Assembly (NCBI GenBank): GCA_003003925.1
Contig: PVWP01000004.1
Span: 210,153 to 274,152, forward strand
Length of the DNA: 64,000 bases
Direction: 5' to 3'
From: Aphanothece cf. minutissima CCALA 015
GTDB lineage: Bacteria > Cyanobacteriota > Cyanobacteriia > PCC-6307 > Cyanobiaceae
The notes below the pieces were generated by a model. It saw nothing but the letters and a program-made list of their open reading frames with translations, was not told the origin of the DNA and made no database searches. Of this stretch, positions 57,357 through 64,000 are shown piece after piece. Every line of letters begins with the position of its first letter. The stretch's first letter is position 1. Both the position numbers and the translations under genes were made by a program.

Positions 57357-58397
57357 TCAGCGGTTCGTGGTCCCTCGGGCCCGGCCGGAGCCCCCCTGCA
57401 GCCATCGCCCCAGTCCCTGCAGCGTCCGCTGCTGCCGCCGCCACCAGCAGCTGACCGGCGGCGGCGCCAGCCACCGTCCCGCCCGCCCCAGGCGCCGGCC
57501 CAAGACCAGACGCAGGTGCTGGGCCAGCCGCTCCCGCCTGCAGTCGGCCAGCTGGGCGGCCGTGGGACCCCGGTAGACCGGCAGGTCCAGCTGCTGGGCC
57601 AGCCGCTCGGTGGCCTCGCGCCAGTGGCGGGTGGCCTGCTGCCTGATCTGCCAGCACTCCCGGATCGAGCCCACGCTCAGCAGCGTTTCCGGGGTGAACC
57701 GTTCCACTTCGAGAACCCCGGGCACTCCCAGGGGGTTGGTGCCCTGTTCGCTGATCACCAGACAGCCATGCAGGGGGGCCTGCCACATGCGGCCGGAGAG
57801 GGTGGTGCCCCGCTGGTAGGGATACATCAGGCCGTAGCAGCACCAGGCGCCCGCCAGCCGCCGATTCGCCTCCAGATAGCTGAGGCCGTGGGTGGCGAGC
57901 CCGAGCCTGTCCCAGCGGCCTCCGAAGACCTGCACCAGGCCTCGGCGCGCCAGCCGGGCCAGATCCTGCTGGTAGGGGTCGTCGCCCATCGGCTTGAAAT
58001 TGGCGATGTGCAGCGGCCGGCCGGCCCGTTTGCGGAACGGGCTCCGCTGCCAGAACTCGGGGACCACCGGCAGGTACCCCGGCACCCAGCGCAGCCCCTC
58101 AGGCACTGGATCCGGTCGGAACAGGGAGATCAGCCGGATCTCGCGGGCCAGGGGAAAGCGCGCCGGCCAGTCCACCTGGAGCTCCTTGACGTAGTCGTAC
58201 ACATGCACGATCCCCCGGTGCTCCCGGTGGGCGAGGCCCGGGTCTCCCCGCAGGATGACCAGCAGGTCCAGATCCGGATCGACCCCGCCGCGGACGAATC
58301 GGAAACCCACGGCCCGATAGAAGAGCCGCACGTTCCAGATCACATCGAGATCCTGGAAATCGATCGAGAGGATGGAGAACCGAGGGGGGAAACTCAC
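57357..58397 (-). CDS. Glycosyltransferase-like protein (GT-B-like, unassigned)
   Basis: 346 residues from GTG 58397, six bases after the stop of the ferredoxin gene. RPLHIANFKPMGDDPYQQDL, LVQVFGGRWDRLGL and LSGRMWQAPLHGCLVISEQG resemble the donor half of GT-B / exostosin-like transferases. The N-terminal third (FSILSIDFQDLDVIWNVRLF) is unlike any family I know. The Arg-rich C-terminus could bind membrane. A larger open frame upstream crosses the ferredoxin and cobQ genes and is a shadow. Confidence 0.65.
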   Translation of the reverse strand: MSFPPRFSILSIDFQDLDVIWNVRLFYRAVGFRFVRGGVDPDLDLLVILRGDPGLAHREHRGIVHVYDYVKELQVDWPARFPLAREIRLISLFRPDPVPEGLRWVPGYLPVVPEFWQRSPFRKRAGRPLHIANFKPMGDDPYQQDLARLARRGLVQVFGGRWDRLGLATHGLSYLEANRRLAGAWCCYGLMYPYQRGTTLSGRMWQAPLHGCLVISEQGTNPLGVPGVLEVERFTPETLLSVGSIRECWQIRQQATRHWREATERLAQQLDLPVYRGPTAAQLADCRRERLAQHLRLVLGRRLGRAGRWLAPPPVSCWWRRQQRTLQGLGRWLQGGSGRARGTTNR

Positions 58398-58402
58398 ACG
58401 AC

Positions 58403-58702
58403 CTACCAGTGGGGGTCGCTGGCCAGGCTGACCGTCAGCCGGCCGCTCGGACTGGAGGGCACGGTGGCCACACAGGCCCGCACCACCCGTCCGTTGACCT
58501 CGATTTCGCAGGCGCCGCAGCTGCCCCCCAGGCAGCCGGTGGGGATCATCACCGCCGCCTGGCGGGCGGCCTCCAGCCAGTCCTGGCCGGGGATGGCCGT
58601 CGTGGTGCGTCCGTCCGGCCAGGCGATGGTGATGGCAGGGCGGGGGATGGCGATGGGGGGAGGGTCGGGCTGGCGGAAATCTAGGGGGTGCCAGCTGCTC
58701 AG
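58403..58702 (-). CDS. Small 2Fe-2S ferredoxin-like protein, apparent CTG start
   Basis: About 99 residues with [21 protein letters not shown]: Cys spacing C-x4-C-x2-C-x11-C. That spacing is typical of the 2Fe-2S domain in CoxS / xanthine-dehydrogenase-like small subunits and related ferredoxins. The only ATG or GTG near the start is GTG-ATG five residues before the first Cys, which would delete the fold. The CTG at 58702 sits in a CTGA overlap with the cobQ stop and gives a full domain. An ATG inside cobQ (58957) would add an 85-residue low-complexity extension and is less likely. Redox partner unknown. Confidence 0.75.
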   Translation of the reverse strand: MSSWHPLDFRQPDPPPIAIPRPAITIAWPDGRTTTAIPGQDWLEAARQAAVMIPTGCLGGSCGACEIEVNGRVVRACVATVPSSPSGRLTVSLASDPHW

Positions 58703-60252
58703 GCCCGCCGCCCGTGGGGGGGAGGATCCGGGGCCAGCAGGGGCGCCAGGTCGATGTGGGCCTCGAAGGCGTCGGCCAGGCGATCGAGCAGGGCGTCCCG
58801 CTGGCGGCCGTGGTGGGGCTGGTTCTCCTCCAGAGGCGGCAGCTGGCGCCGCCACCGCAGTTGGTTGAGCCAGCGGCGCCGCCAGGGGCCGTTCTCGAAG
58901 ATGCCGTGCAGGTAGGTGCCGGCCACCAGGCCCCCCTGGCCGCCGGACTCCGCCCACCAGCCCAGTTCGCCGTCCTGCGCCAGGGGCGCACAGCCCGCCG
59001 GGTCGGTCCGCTCGCTGCGGCCATGGTGGAGTTCGAAGCCCTCCAACAGGGGGAGGTCGCCCGGGCCGGGGGGCCAGAGGGCCCGGCTCTGCCGTTGCCG
59101 CAGCGCCTTGTCGCCCTGGAAGACGGTGCGCAGCGGCAGCATGCCCAGTCCGCTCGCCCGCTCGCCGGGCTGGCCCCCTTCGAGGCCCTCGGGGTCGTCC
59201 AGCTCCTGGCCCAGCATCTGCAGCCCACCGCAGAGGGCGAACACCTGGCCCCCCCGGGCCACATAGGCCCGCAGCTGCTCCGCCATCCCGCTGCTGCGCA
59301 GCGCCGCCAGGTCCCGCAGAGTCTGCTTGCTGCCCGGCAGGATCACGGCATCGGGCTGCTCCAGGGGCTCCCCCGGCCGCTGCCAGCGTAGCCGCACGCT
59401 GGGCTCCGCCTCAAGCGGGTCGAGGTCGGAGAAGTTGCTCAGGGAGGGCAGGCGCACCACCACCAGGTCGAGCTCGGCGCGGGGCTTGCGGCTGCCCCGC
59501 TCGAGCAGGTCGAGCGAGTCCTCGGGGGGGAACAGCTCATCGAGCCAGGGCATCACCCCCAGCACCGGCACCCCGGTCTGCTGCTCCAGCCAGTCGCGGC
59601 CGGCATCGAACAGGGAACGGCGGCCGCGGAAGCGATTGATCAGCAGCCCGCCGATCAGGGGCCGCTCCACGGGCCGCAGCAACGCCAGGGTGCCGACGAT
59701 CTGGGCGAAGACACCGCCCCGCTCGATGTCCGCCACCAGCAGGCAGCGGGCCCGCAGGTATTGGGCCAGCCGCAGGTTGGTGAGATCCCTGGCCTGCAGA
59801 TTCACCTCCACCGGACTGCCGGCCCCCTCCAGCACCAGCCGGCCGCCAGGGTGGGCCGCCTGCAGTTCCGCCAGGCCCCTCCGGATCGCCGCCCAGCCGG
59901 GCCGGAACCAGTCGCGGTAGTAGTGCTCCGCCCGGGCCGTGCCCACCGAGCGACCCAGGTGGATCACCTCACTGGTGCTGTCGCCCCGGGGCTTGAGCAG
60001 CACGGGGTTCATCGCTACCTGCGGCTCCAGGCCCGCGGCCCAGGCCTGCAGCGCCTGGGAGTAGGCCATTTCCCCGCCCTGCGGGTCGACCCAGGCGTTG
60101 AGGCTCATGTTCTGCCCCTTGAAGGGCAGGGGCTGCTCCCCCCGGCGCCGCAGCACCCGGCAGAGGGCGGCGGTCATCAGGGATTTGCCGGCGCCGCTGC
60201 TGGTGCCCAGCACCATCAGCGGCCGCGGAGAGGCGGGGTGGGGGCGGTTCAA
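58699..60252 (-). CDS. cobQ: Cobyric acid synthase
   Basis: 517 residues. ATP-dependent amidation of adenosylcobyrinic acid a,c-diamide using glutamine. Dethiobiotin-synthetase-like N-terminus ([24 protein letters not shown]) and C-terminal GATase1 with [14 protein letters not shown] (nucleophile Cys) and GTYLHGIF (His). The start is TTG at 60252 within a TTGA overlap with the Npun_F0494 gene. Confidence 0.95.
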   Translation of the reverse strand: MNRPHPASPRPLMVLGTSSGAGKSLMTAALCRVLRRRGEQPLPFKGQNMSLNAWVDPQGGEMAYSQALQAWAAGLEPQVAMNPVLLKPRGDSTSEVIHLGRSVGTARAEHYYRDWFRPGWAAIRRGLAELQAAHPGGRLVLEGAGSPVEVNLQARDLTNLRLAQYLRARCLLVADIERGGVFAQIVGTLALLRPVERPLIGGLLINRFRGRRSLFDAGRDWLEQQTGVPVLGVMPWLDELFPPEDSLDLLERGSRKPRAELDLVVVRLPSLSNFSDLDPLEAEPSVRLRWQRPGEPLEQPDAVILPGSKQTLRDLAALRSSGMAEQLRAYVARGGQVFALCGGLQMLGQELDDPEGLEGGQPGERASGLGMLPLRTVFQGDKALRQRQSRALWPPGPGDLPLLEGFELHHGRSERTDPAGCAPLAQDGELGWWAESGGQGGLVAGTYLHGIFENGPWRRRWLNQLRWRRQLPPLEENQPHHGRQRDALLDRLADAFEAHIDLAPLLAPDPPPHGRRA

Positions 60253-60623
60253 AGGCGGGGGCGGTGGCGGCGCAGCGCCTCCAGGATCCGCTCCCGCCGG
60301 CCCGCCCGGGGGATCTCACCAGGCCAGCGCCGCAGCAGCTGCCGGCCCATCGGCGTCAGCCGCACCCGCTCGGTGAGCCCCTGGCCATCGACTTCCCGCC
60401 GCAGCACCCCCAGCCGGATCAGCCAGAGGAAATGGTCCTCGGTCCGGTCGCTGCTGAGGGGCAGGAAGGTGAAAGGGGCAGGGACTTCGGTGCGGGCGGC
60501 CAGTTCCGTGCTGCTCAGGGGCTGTTCCCCCACCGTCTCGTAGAAGCGGCGGCGGAAGGGCAGGCAGCGGAGGGAGAGGGCGGCCCGCGCCAGCGAACGG
60601 GACTCGGTGTCGGCCTGTGCCAT
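60249..60623 (-). CDS. Npun_F0494-family protein
   Basis: 124 residues. A cyanobacteria-specific protein of unknown function, recognised by its conserved winged-helix-like layout: [17 protein letters not shown], then [20 protein letters not shown] and [18 protein letters not shown]. No enzyme motif. It heads the run Npun_F0494-cobQ-ferredoxin and diverges from maf by about 44 bases. The fold suggests nucleic-acid or protein binding, but that is inference. Confidence 0.75.
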   Translation of the reverse strand: MAQADTESRSLARAALSLRCLPFRRRFYETVGEQPLSSTELAARTEVPAPFTFLPLSSDRTEDHFLWLIRLGVLRREVDGQGLTERVRLTPMGRQLLRRWPGEIPRAGRRERILEALRRHRPRL

Positions 60624-60667
60624 CGCCCCATTCTCCCCAATCGACGGGCAGGCTGGAGGCCTCCCCG

Positions 60668-61282
60668 GTGATCCCCTTGCTGCTGCTGGCTTCCGCTTCC
60701 CCGGCCCGCCGCCGCCTGCTCGAGCAGGCCGGCATCCCCCATCGGACCCAGGTGAGCGGCGTGGATGAGGACGGGATCCGCCAGCCGGATCCCCGGCGGC
60801 TGGTGCAGGCGCTGGCGCTGGCCAAGGCCCGGGCCGTGGCCGCCACGCTCGCCTCAGAAACCGACTGGCCGCCCTTTGGGGTGCTGGGCTGTGATTCCCT
60901 GCTGGTGGTGCAGGGGGAGGCCTGGGGCAAGCCCCGCGACGGCGCCGAGGCGGTGGACCGCTGGCGGCGCATGGCCGGTGGCTGGGGGGACCTGCACACC
61001 GGCCATGCCCTGCTGAAGTCCCCCGCCCCCGGGGCGCCGGACGAGCCGCTGCAGGCGGTGGTGACCACGCGGGTGCAGTTCGCCGCCCTCGGCGAGGCGG
61101 ACATCCAGGCCTATGTGGCCAGCGGTGAGCCCCTGGCCTGTGCCGGCGGCTTCGCCCTCGAGGGCCGCGGCGGCCTGGTGGTGGAGCGGCTGGAGGGTTG
61201 CTTCAGCAACGTGATCGGCCTCAGCCTGCCCCTGCTGCGGCGCTGGCTCGGCCCGGGAGCCCTGGTTCAGGCGCCCGGGTGA
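60668..61282 (+). CDS. maf: Maf-like nucleotide pyrophosphatase
   Basis: 204 residues from GTG 60668. [18 protein letters not shown] at the start and [18 protein letters not shown] with the catalytic Asp are Maf signatures; [18 protein letters not shown] and GFALEGRGG complete the family pattern. Maf proteins hydrolyse non-canonical or canonical NTPs. Its last 16 bases overlap the convergent gene at 61267-62376. Confidence 0.9.
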   Translation: MIPLLLLASASPARRRLLEQAGIPHRTQVSGVDEDGIRQPDPRRLVQALALAKARAVAATLASETDWPPFGVLGCDSLLVVQGEAWGKPRDGAEAVDRWRRMAGGWGDLHTGHALLKSPAPGAPDEPLQAVVTTRVQFAALGEADIQAYVASGEPLACAGGFALEGRGGLVVERLEGCFSNVIGLSLPLLRRWLGPGALVQAPG

Positions 61283-62376
61283 TGGGCGCGGATCCGCCGC
61301 AGCCAGTGGGCCATCGACATCTTTTCCAGCACGGCGCGGCGCTGGGCCGGATCCTCGAACCGGGGATGGAGCGCGTCCCGCCAGGCCTCCAGACGGGCGG
61401 GGGAGAGGCTGTGGCTGTCCCAGTGGTCGACATAGGCCACCGGCAGGTCGCCGTAGGCGGCCGTGGTGGGGTTGCGCTCGATGATCGGGATCGCCCCGGC
61501 CAGCAGGGCCGTGAAGGCCTTCGGGCAGGGATCGAGGCCGCCGCCGCCGGCGCAGATCACGAAGGGATAGCGCTGGAGGGTCGGGAAGAAATCGTCGTAG
61601 GGAATCTGCTCGTGCACCTCGACGAAGGCCCGCCAGTCGCCGGTCGCCAGCCGCATCACCCTGCGCCGGTTCTCCCATTGCGGACCCTCACGGACGTAGT
61701 GGGCGCAGAAGGCCTTGAGGGGTCGCTGCCGGAGGGGGATTGCTGCGTTCTGCGCCAGGGTCCGGCGGTAGATGACGTGGCCATCACTGTTGATGCAGCC
61801 CAGCGGAATCGGGGTGACACCGGGTAGCGGGGTGTCCAGATTCTCCGCGTACCAGTGCACCAGTCGGGGGTCGTCCAGGAGGCCGAGCAGCCGTTGCTCC
61901 AGCCCGGAGGCGATGTAATCGGGGAAGCGCTGATCCACCTGCCGGGGCAGGGTGGTGTCGGCATCCCCGGTGACCAGAACAAAGCGTGTTGTGGCCGCGA
62001 TGCGGGGGAGATAGCGGTCCAGAAACAGTTCCAGGCACTCCGGCACCGCCTTGACGAACAGGAGTCGGGGCTGGGCGCGCAGGTTGCCGAAGAAACCATG
62101 GCGGGTCAGGCTCCAGTCGGCCCAGTGGGCGATCGAGGGGATGGTGGGCTCCACCAGCCGCGTGTTGAGCACCAGGCCGGTCCCGTCCGGGTTGCGGCGG
62201 CGCAGGGAGCGACGGGTCGCGGAGAACCGGCGCCGGTTGAGGAGCCCTTCGATGGCCTGGGTGCGACGCCGGATTCGGGGGCCAAGCACGACCCGGAGGG
62301 TGCGTGGCGATCGCCGGATCTTGCCGCCCAGCCTCCGCCATAGGCTCGCCGCGTCCGTGGGGGAAGGATCACCCAT
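61267..62376 (-). CDS. Exostosin-like glycosyltransferase (GT47-like)
   Basis: 369 residues from ATG 62376 (TTG at 62388 is an alternative). The central and C-terminal parts have the exostosin pattern: [27 protein letters not shown], and [21 protein letters not shown] followed by [13 protein letters not shown]. The Arg-rich N-terminus has no signal. Inserted between the core genes maf and psbC; its 3' end overlaps maf by 16 bases. The surface glycan it serves is not identified. Confidence 0.75.
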   Translation of the reverse strand: MGDPSPTDAASLWRRLGGKIRRSPRTLRVVLGPRIRRRTQAIEGLLNRRRFSATRRSLRRRNPDGTGLVLNTRLVEPTIPSIAHWADWSLTRHGFFGNLRAQPRLLFVKAVPECLELFLDRYLPRIAATTRFVLVTGDADTTLPRQVDQRFPDYIASGLEQRLLGLLDDPRLVHWYAENLDTPLPGVTPIPLGCINSDGHVIYRRTLAQNAAIPLRQRPLKAFCAHYVREGPQWENRRRVMRLATGDWRAFVEVHEQIPYDDFFPTLQRYPFVICAGGGGLDPCPKAFTALLAGAIPIIERNPTTAAYGDLPVAYVDHWDSHSLSPARLEAWRDALHPRFEDPAQRRAVLEKMSMAHWLRRIRAHHPGA

Positions 62377-62464
62377 CGGATCTCCCAACGGCCGCGGCGA
62401 AACTCAAGATACGGCAGCAAAACAGCTGCAGCAGAGAACCCCCGCTCCAGAACGCCCCCACAGC

Positions 62465-62491
62465 AAAAAGCCTCCGCCCGGGGACGGAGGC
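62465..62491 (-). terminator. Rho-independent terminator of psbD-psbC
   Basis: On the minus strand a perfect 7-base-pair stem GCCTCCG / CGGAGGC (62491-62485 with 62476-62470) with an 8-base loop is followed by TTTTT (62469-62465), 44 bases after the psbC stop. Confidence 0.88.
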
Positions 62492-62535
62492 AAGGGGTGA
62501 TGGAGGGGATCCGGCGTGCGGATCCCGGAGTGCCA

Positions 62536-63924
62536 TCAGTCGAGGTCCGGCATGGCCAGGGTGGGTTCGGCCTGACGGTCGATGCCCTTCTCGAAACCGG
62601 CGGCGGCGGCGCGGGCCCGGCCCGCATGCCACAGGTGACCGACCAGGAAGAAGAAGGCCAGCACGAACTGCGTGGAGGCCAGCCACTGGCGGATGTTGAC
62701 GAAGTTCACCGAGTTGGGCTCGGTGATGATGCCGCCCACGGAGTTGAGGGAAGCGTTGGGGGCGTGGGTCATGTACTCGGCGGCCCGACGCACCTGCCAG
62801 GGCTGGATGTCGTTCTGGAGCTTGTCGAGGCTCAGACCGTTGGGGCCGCGCAGGGGCTCCAGCCAGGGACCGCGGAAGTCCCAGAAGCGCATGGTTTCAC
62901 CACCGAAGATGATCTCACCGGTGGGGGAGCGCATCAGGTATTTGCCGAGGCCGGTGGGGCCCATGGCGGAACCGATGTTGGCGCCCATGCGCTGGTCACG
63001 CACCAAGAAGGTGAAGCTCTGGGCCTGGGAGGCTTCGGCGTTGGTGGGGCCGTAGAACTCCGAGGGATAGGCGGTGTTGTTGAACCAGATGTAGGCCGAG
63101 GCGATGAAGCTCATGAAGCTCAGGGCGCCCAGGCTGTAGCTCAGGTAGGCCTCACCGTTCCAGATGAAGGCGCGACGCACCCAGCCGAAGGGCTTGGTGA
63201 TGACGTGCCAGATGCCACCGAAGATACAGATCAGACCGATCCAGATGTGGCCACCGATGATGTCCTCCATGGAGTCGACACCGATGATCCAGCCCTCGCC
63301 ACCGAAGGGGGCGCGGGTGAGGTAACCGAAGATGACCCCGGGGCTGAGGGTGGGGTTGCTGATCAGGCGAACATCGCCGCCACCGGGAGCCCAGGTGTCG
63401 TAGACGCCGCCGAAGAACATCGCCTTGAACACCAGCAGCAGGGCACCCACACCGAGAAGGATGAGGTGGTAACCGATGATGTTGGTCATCTGGTTCTTGT
63501 CGCGCCAGTCCTGGGAGAAGAACGCGGAGTAGTTCTCCAGGATCTCCGGACCACGCAGGGCGTGGTACAGGCCGCCGAGGCCGAGCACGGCGGAGCTGAT
63601 CAGGTGCAGCACACCGACCACGAAGAACGGATAGAGGTCGGTGACCTCACCGCCGGGGCCGACTCCGTAGCCGAGGGTGGCGACGTGGGGGAACAGGATC
63701 AGGCCCTGTTCGTACATGGGCTTGTCGAAGGTGAAGTGGCTCACCTCGAACAGCATCATGGCGCCGGCCCAGAAGACCATCAGGCCCGCGTGGGCCACGT
63801 GGGCGCCCAGAAGACGGCCGGAGAGATTGATCAGCCGGGCATTGCCCGCCCACCAGGCATAGCCGGTGGAGTCGAGGTCCTTGCCCCCGACCGAGATGAG
63901 ACCGGAATTAAAGGGCGTTTCCAC
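62536..63924 (-). CDS. psbC: Photosystem II CP43 protein
   Basis: 462 residues from the GTG at 63924 (read METPFNSGL), the accepted start in this group; the longer frame to 63990 is psbD read out of frame. CP43 binds about 13 chlorophylls and coordinates the Mn cluster via the large lumenal loop ([20 protein letters not shown] region, conserved Glu and Arg). Six membrane helices with ligand His residues, e.g. GAHVAHAGL and GHLWHAG. The 17-base overlap with psbD couples their translation. Confidence 0.97.
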   Translation of the reverse strand: METPFNSGLISVGGKDLDSTGYAWWAGNARLINLSGRLLGAHVAHAGLMVFWAGAMMLFEVSHFTFDKPMYEQGLILFPHVATLGYGVGPGGEVTDLYPFFVVGVLHLISSAVLGLGGLYHALRGPEILENYSAFFSQDWRDKNQMTNIIGYHLILLGVGALLLVFKAMFFGGVYDTWAPGGGDVRLISNPTLSPGVIFGYLTRAPFGGEGWIIGVDSMEDIIGGHIWIGLICIFGGIWHVITKPFGWVRRAFIWNGEAYLSYSLGALSFMSFIASAYIWFNNTAYPSEFYGPTNAEASQAQSFTFLVRDQRMGANIGSAMGPTGLGKYLMRSPTGEIIFGGETMRFWDFRGPWLEPLRGPNGLSLDKLQNDIQPWQVRRAAEYMTHAPNASLNSVGGIITEPNSVNFVNIRQWLASTQFVLAFFFLVGHLWHAGRARAAAAGFEKGIDRQAEPTLAMPDLD

Positions 63925-64000
63925 GGGGCAGAACCTCTTCAGGGAAGATGAAGTTTTCGTGCGGCTGGTCGGCAGGCGCCATCCAGGCACGCAGACCTTC
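63908..64000 (-). CDS. psbD: Photosystem II D2 protein, C-terminal end (partial)
   Basis: The last 30 codons and the TAA stop (63908-63910) of psb[17 protein letters not shown] followed by [14 protein letters not shown], the conserved D2 C-terminus. The rest lies beyond the right edge. It overlaps psbC by 17 bases. Confidence 0.95.
   Translation of the reverse strand, partial: EGLRAWMAPADQPHENFIFPEEVLPRGNAL

Noticed and set aside
57357-59264. 635-codon minus-strand frame joining the transferase, ferredoxin and cobQ regions
   Set aside because: Only the part after GTG 58397 looks like protein; the rest is out of frame with cobQ and the ferredoxin.

Overview
The window comes from a GC-rich picocyanobacterium of the Cyanobium / freshwater Synechococcus type. 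The evidence is the photosystem II pair psbD-psbC overlapping at the right edge, an Ftn2/ARC6-type division protein, an Npun_F0494-family protein, cyanoexosortase A, a group 2 sigma factor of cyanobacterial type, and a psbC start ([12 protein letters not shown]-like) of the marine and freshwater Synechococcus kind. Genes are tightly packed; many neighbours share 4-base stop/start overlaps.

Layout. (1) 187-6944: a tyrosine autokinase of the Wzc type (+) facing a minus-strand run of capD/wbpM-like dehydratase, cyanoexosortase A, an exosortase-associated protein and a dual-specificity phosphatase. (2) 7253-12494: a second minus-strand run: carbamoyltransferase, GT2, YdcF-like protein, NAD-dependent reductase, WecA/WbpL-like initiating phosphosugar transferase. 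(3) 12772-37556: a very long minus-strand glycan locus with an asparagine synthetase, a CDP-paratose-epimerase-like protein, a Wzy/O-antigen-ligase-like membrane protein, about fourteen glycosyltransferases (two of them double-domain), a second asparagine-synthetase-like protein, a GT8 and an MsbA/PglK-type ABC exporter. (4) 37924-42334: a TIGR03790-family protein (+), then galE, GDP-fucose synthase and GDP-mannose dehydratase. (5) 42583-51943: mainly core genes: a Bax-inhibitor-1 family protein, FUSC, phoH, rpsP, ffh, ftn2, pdhA and a sigma factor, with one glycosyltransferase-like gene inserted. (6) 52166-64000: core genes (NAD(P)HX repair, mnmA, ferredoxin, cobQ, Npun_F0494, maf, psbC, psbD) interrupted by galactofuranose/radical-SAM/glycosyltransferase cargo at 55034-58397 and 61267-62376.

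How the genes work together. CapD/WbpM-like, the reductase and the WecA-like enzyme can make and load the first (6-deoxy-HexNAc-type) sugar on undecaprenyl phosphate. The transferases extend it using GDP-fucose, UDP-galactose, UDP-galactofuranose and possibly a CDP-linked sugar. Carbamoyl and amide groups may decorate it. The ABC protein may flip or export lipid-linked glycan, the Wzy-like protein polymerise or ligate it, and the Wzc kinase and phosphatase control chain length and export. Cyanoexosortase A in the same block ties this glycan to membrane sorting of PEP-CTERM-like proteins, none of which is encoded in the window.

Most notable signals: two genes (phoH and a 2Fe-2S ferredoxin), and perhaps a third, that appear to start at CTG inside a CTGA overlap with the upstream stop; a phosphatase placed as last gene of the exosortase run next to the tyrosine kinase; an asparagine-synthetase-like protein with no N-terminal nucleophile Cys; and a radical SAM gene within a galactofuranose island. 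No tRNA, rRNA, CRISPR array, insertion sequence or phage gene was seen.
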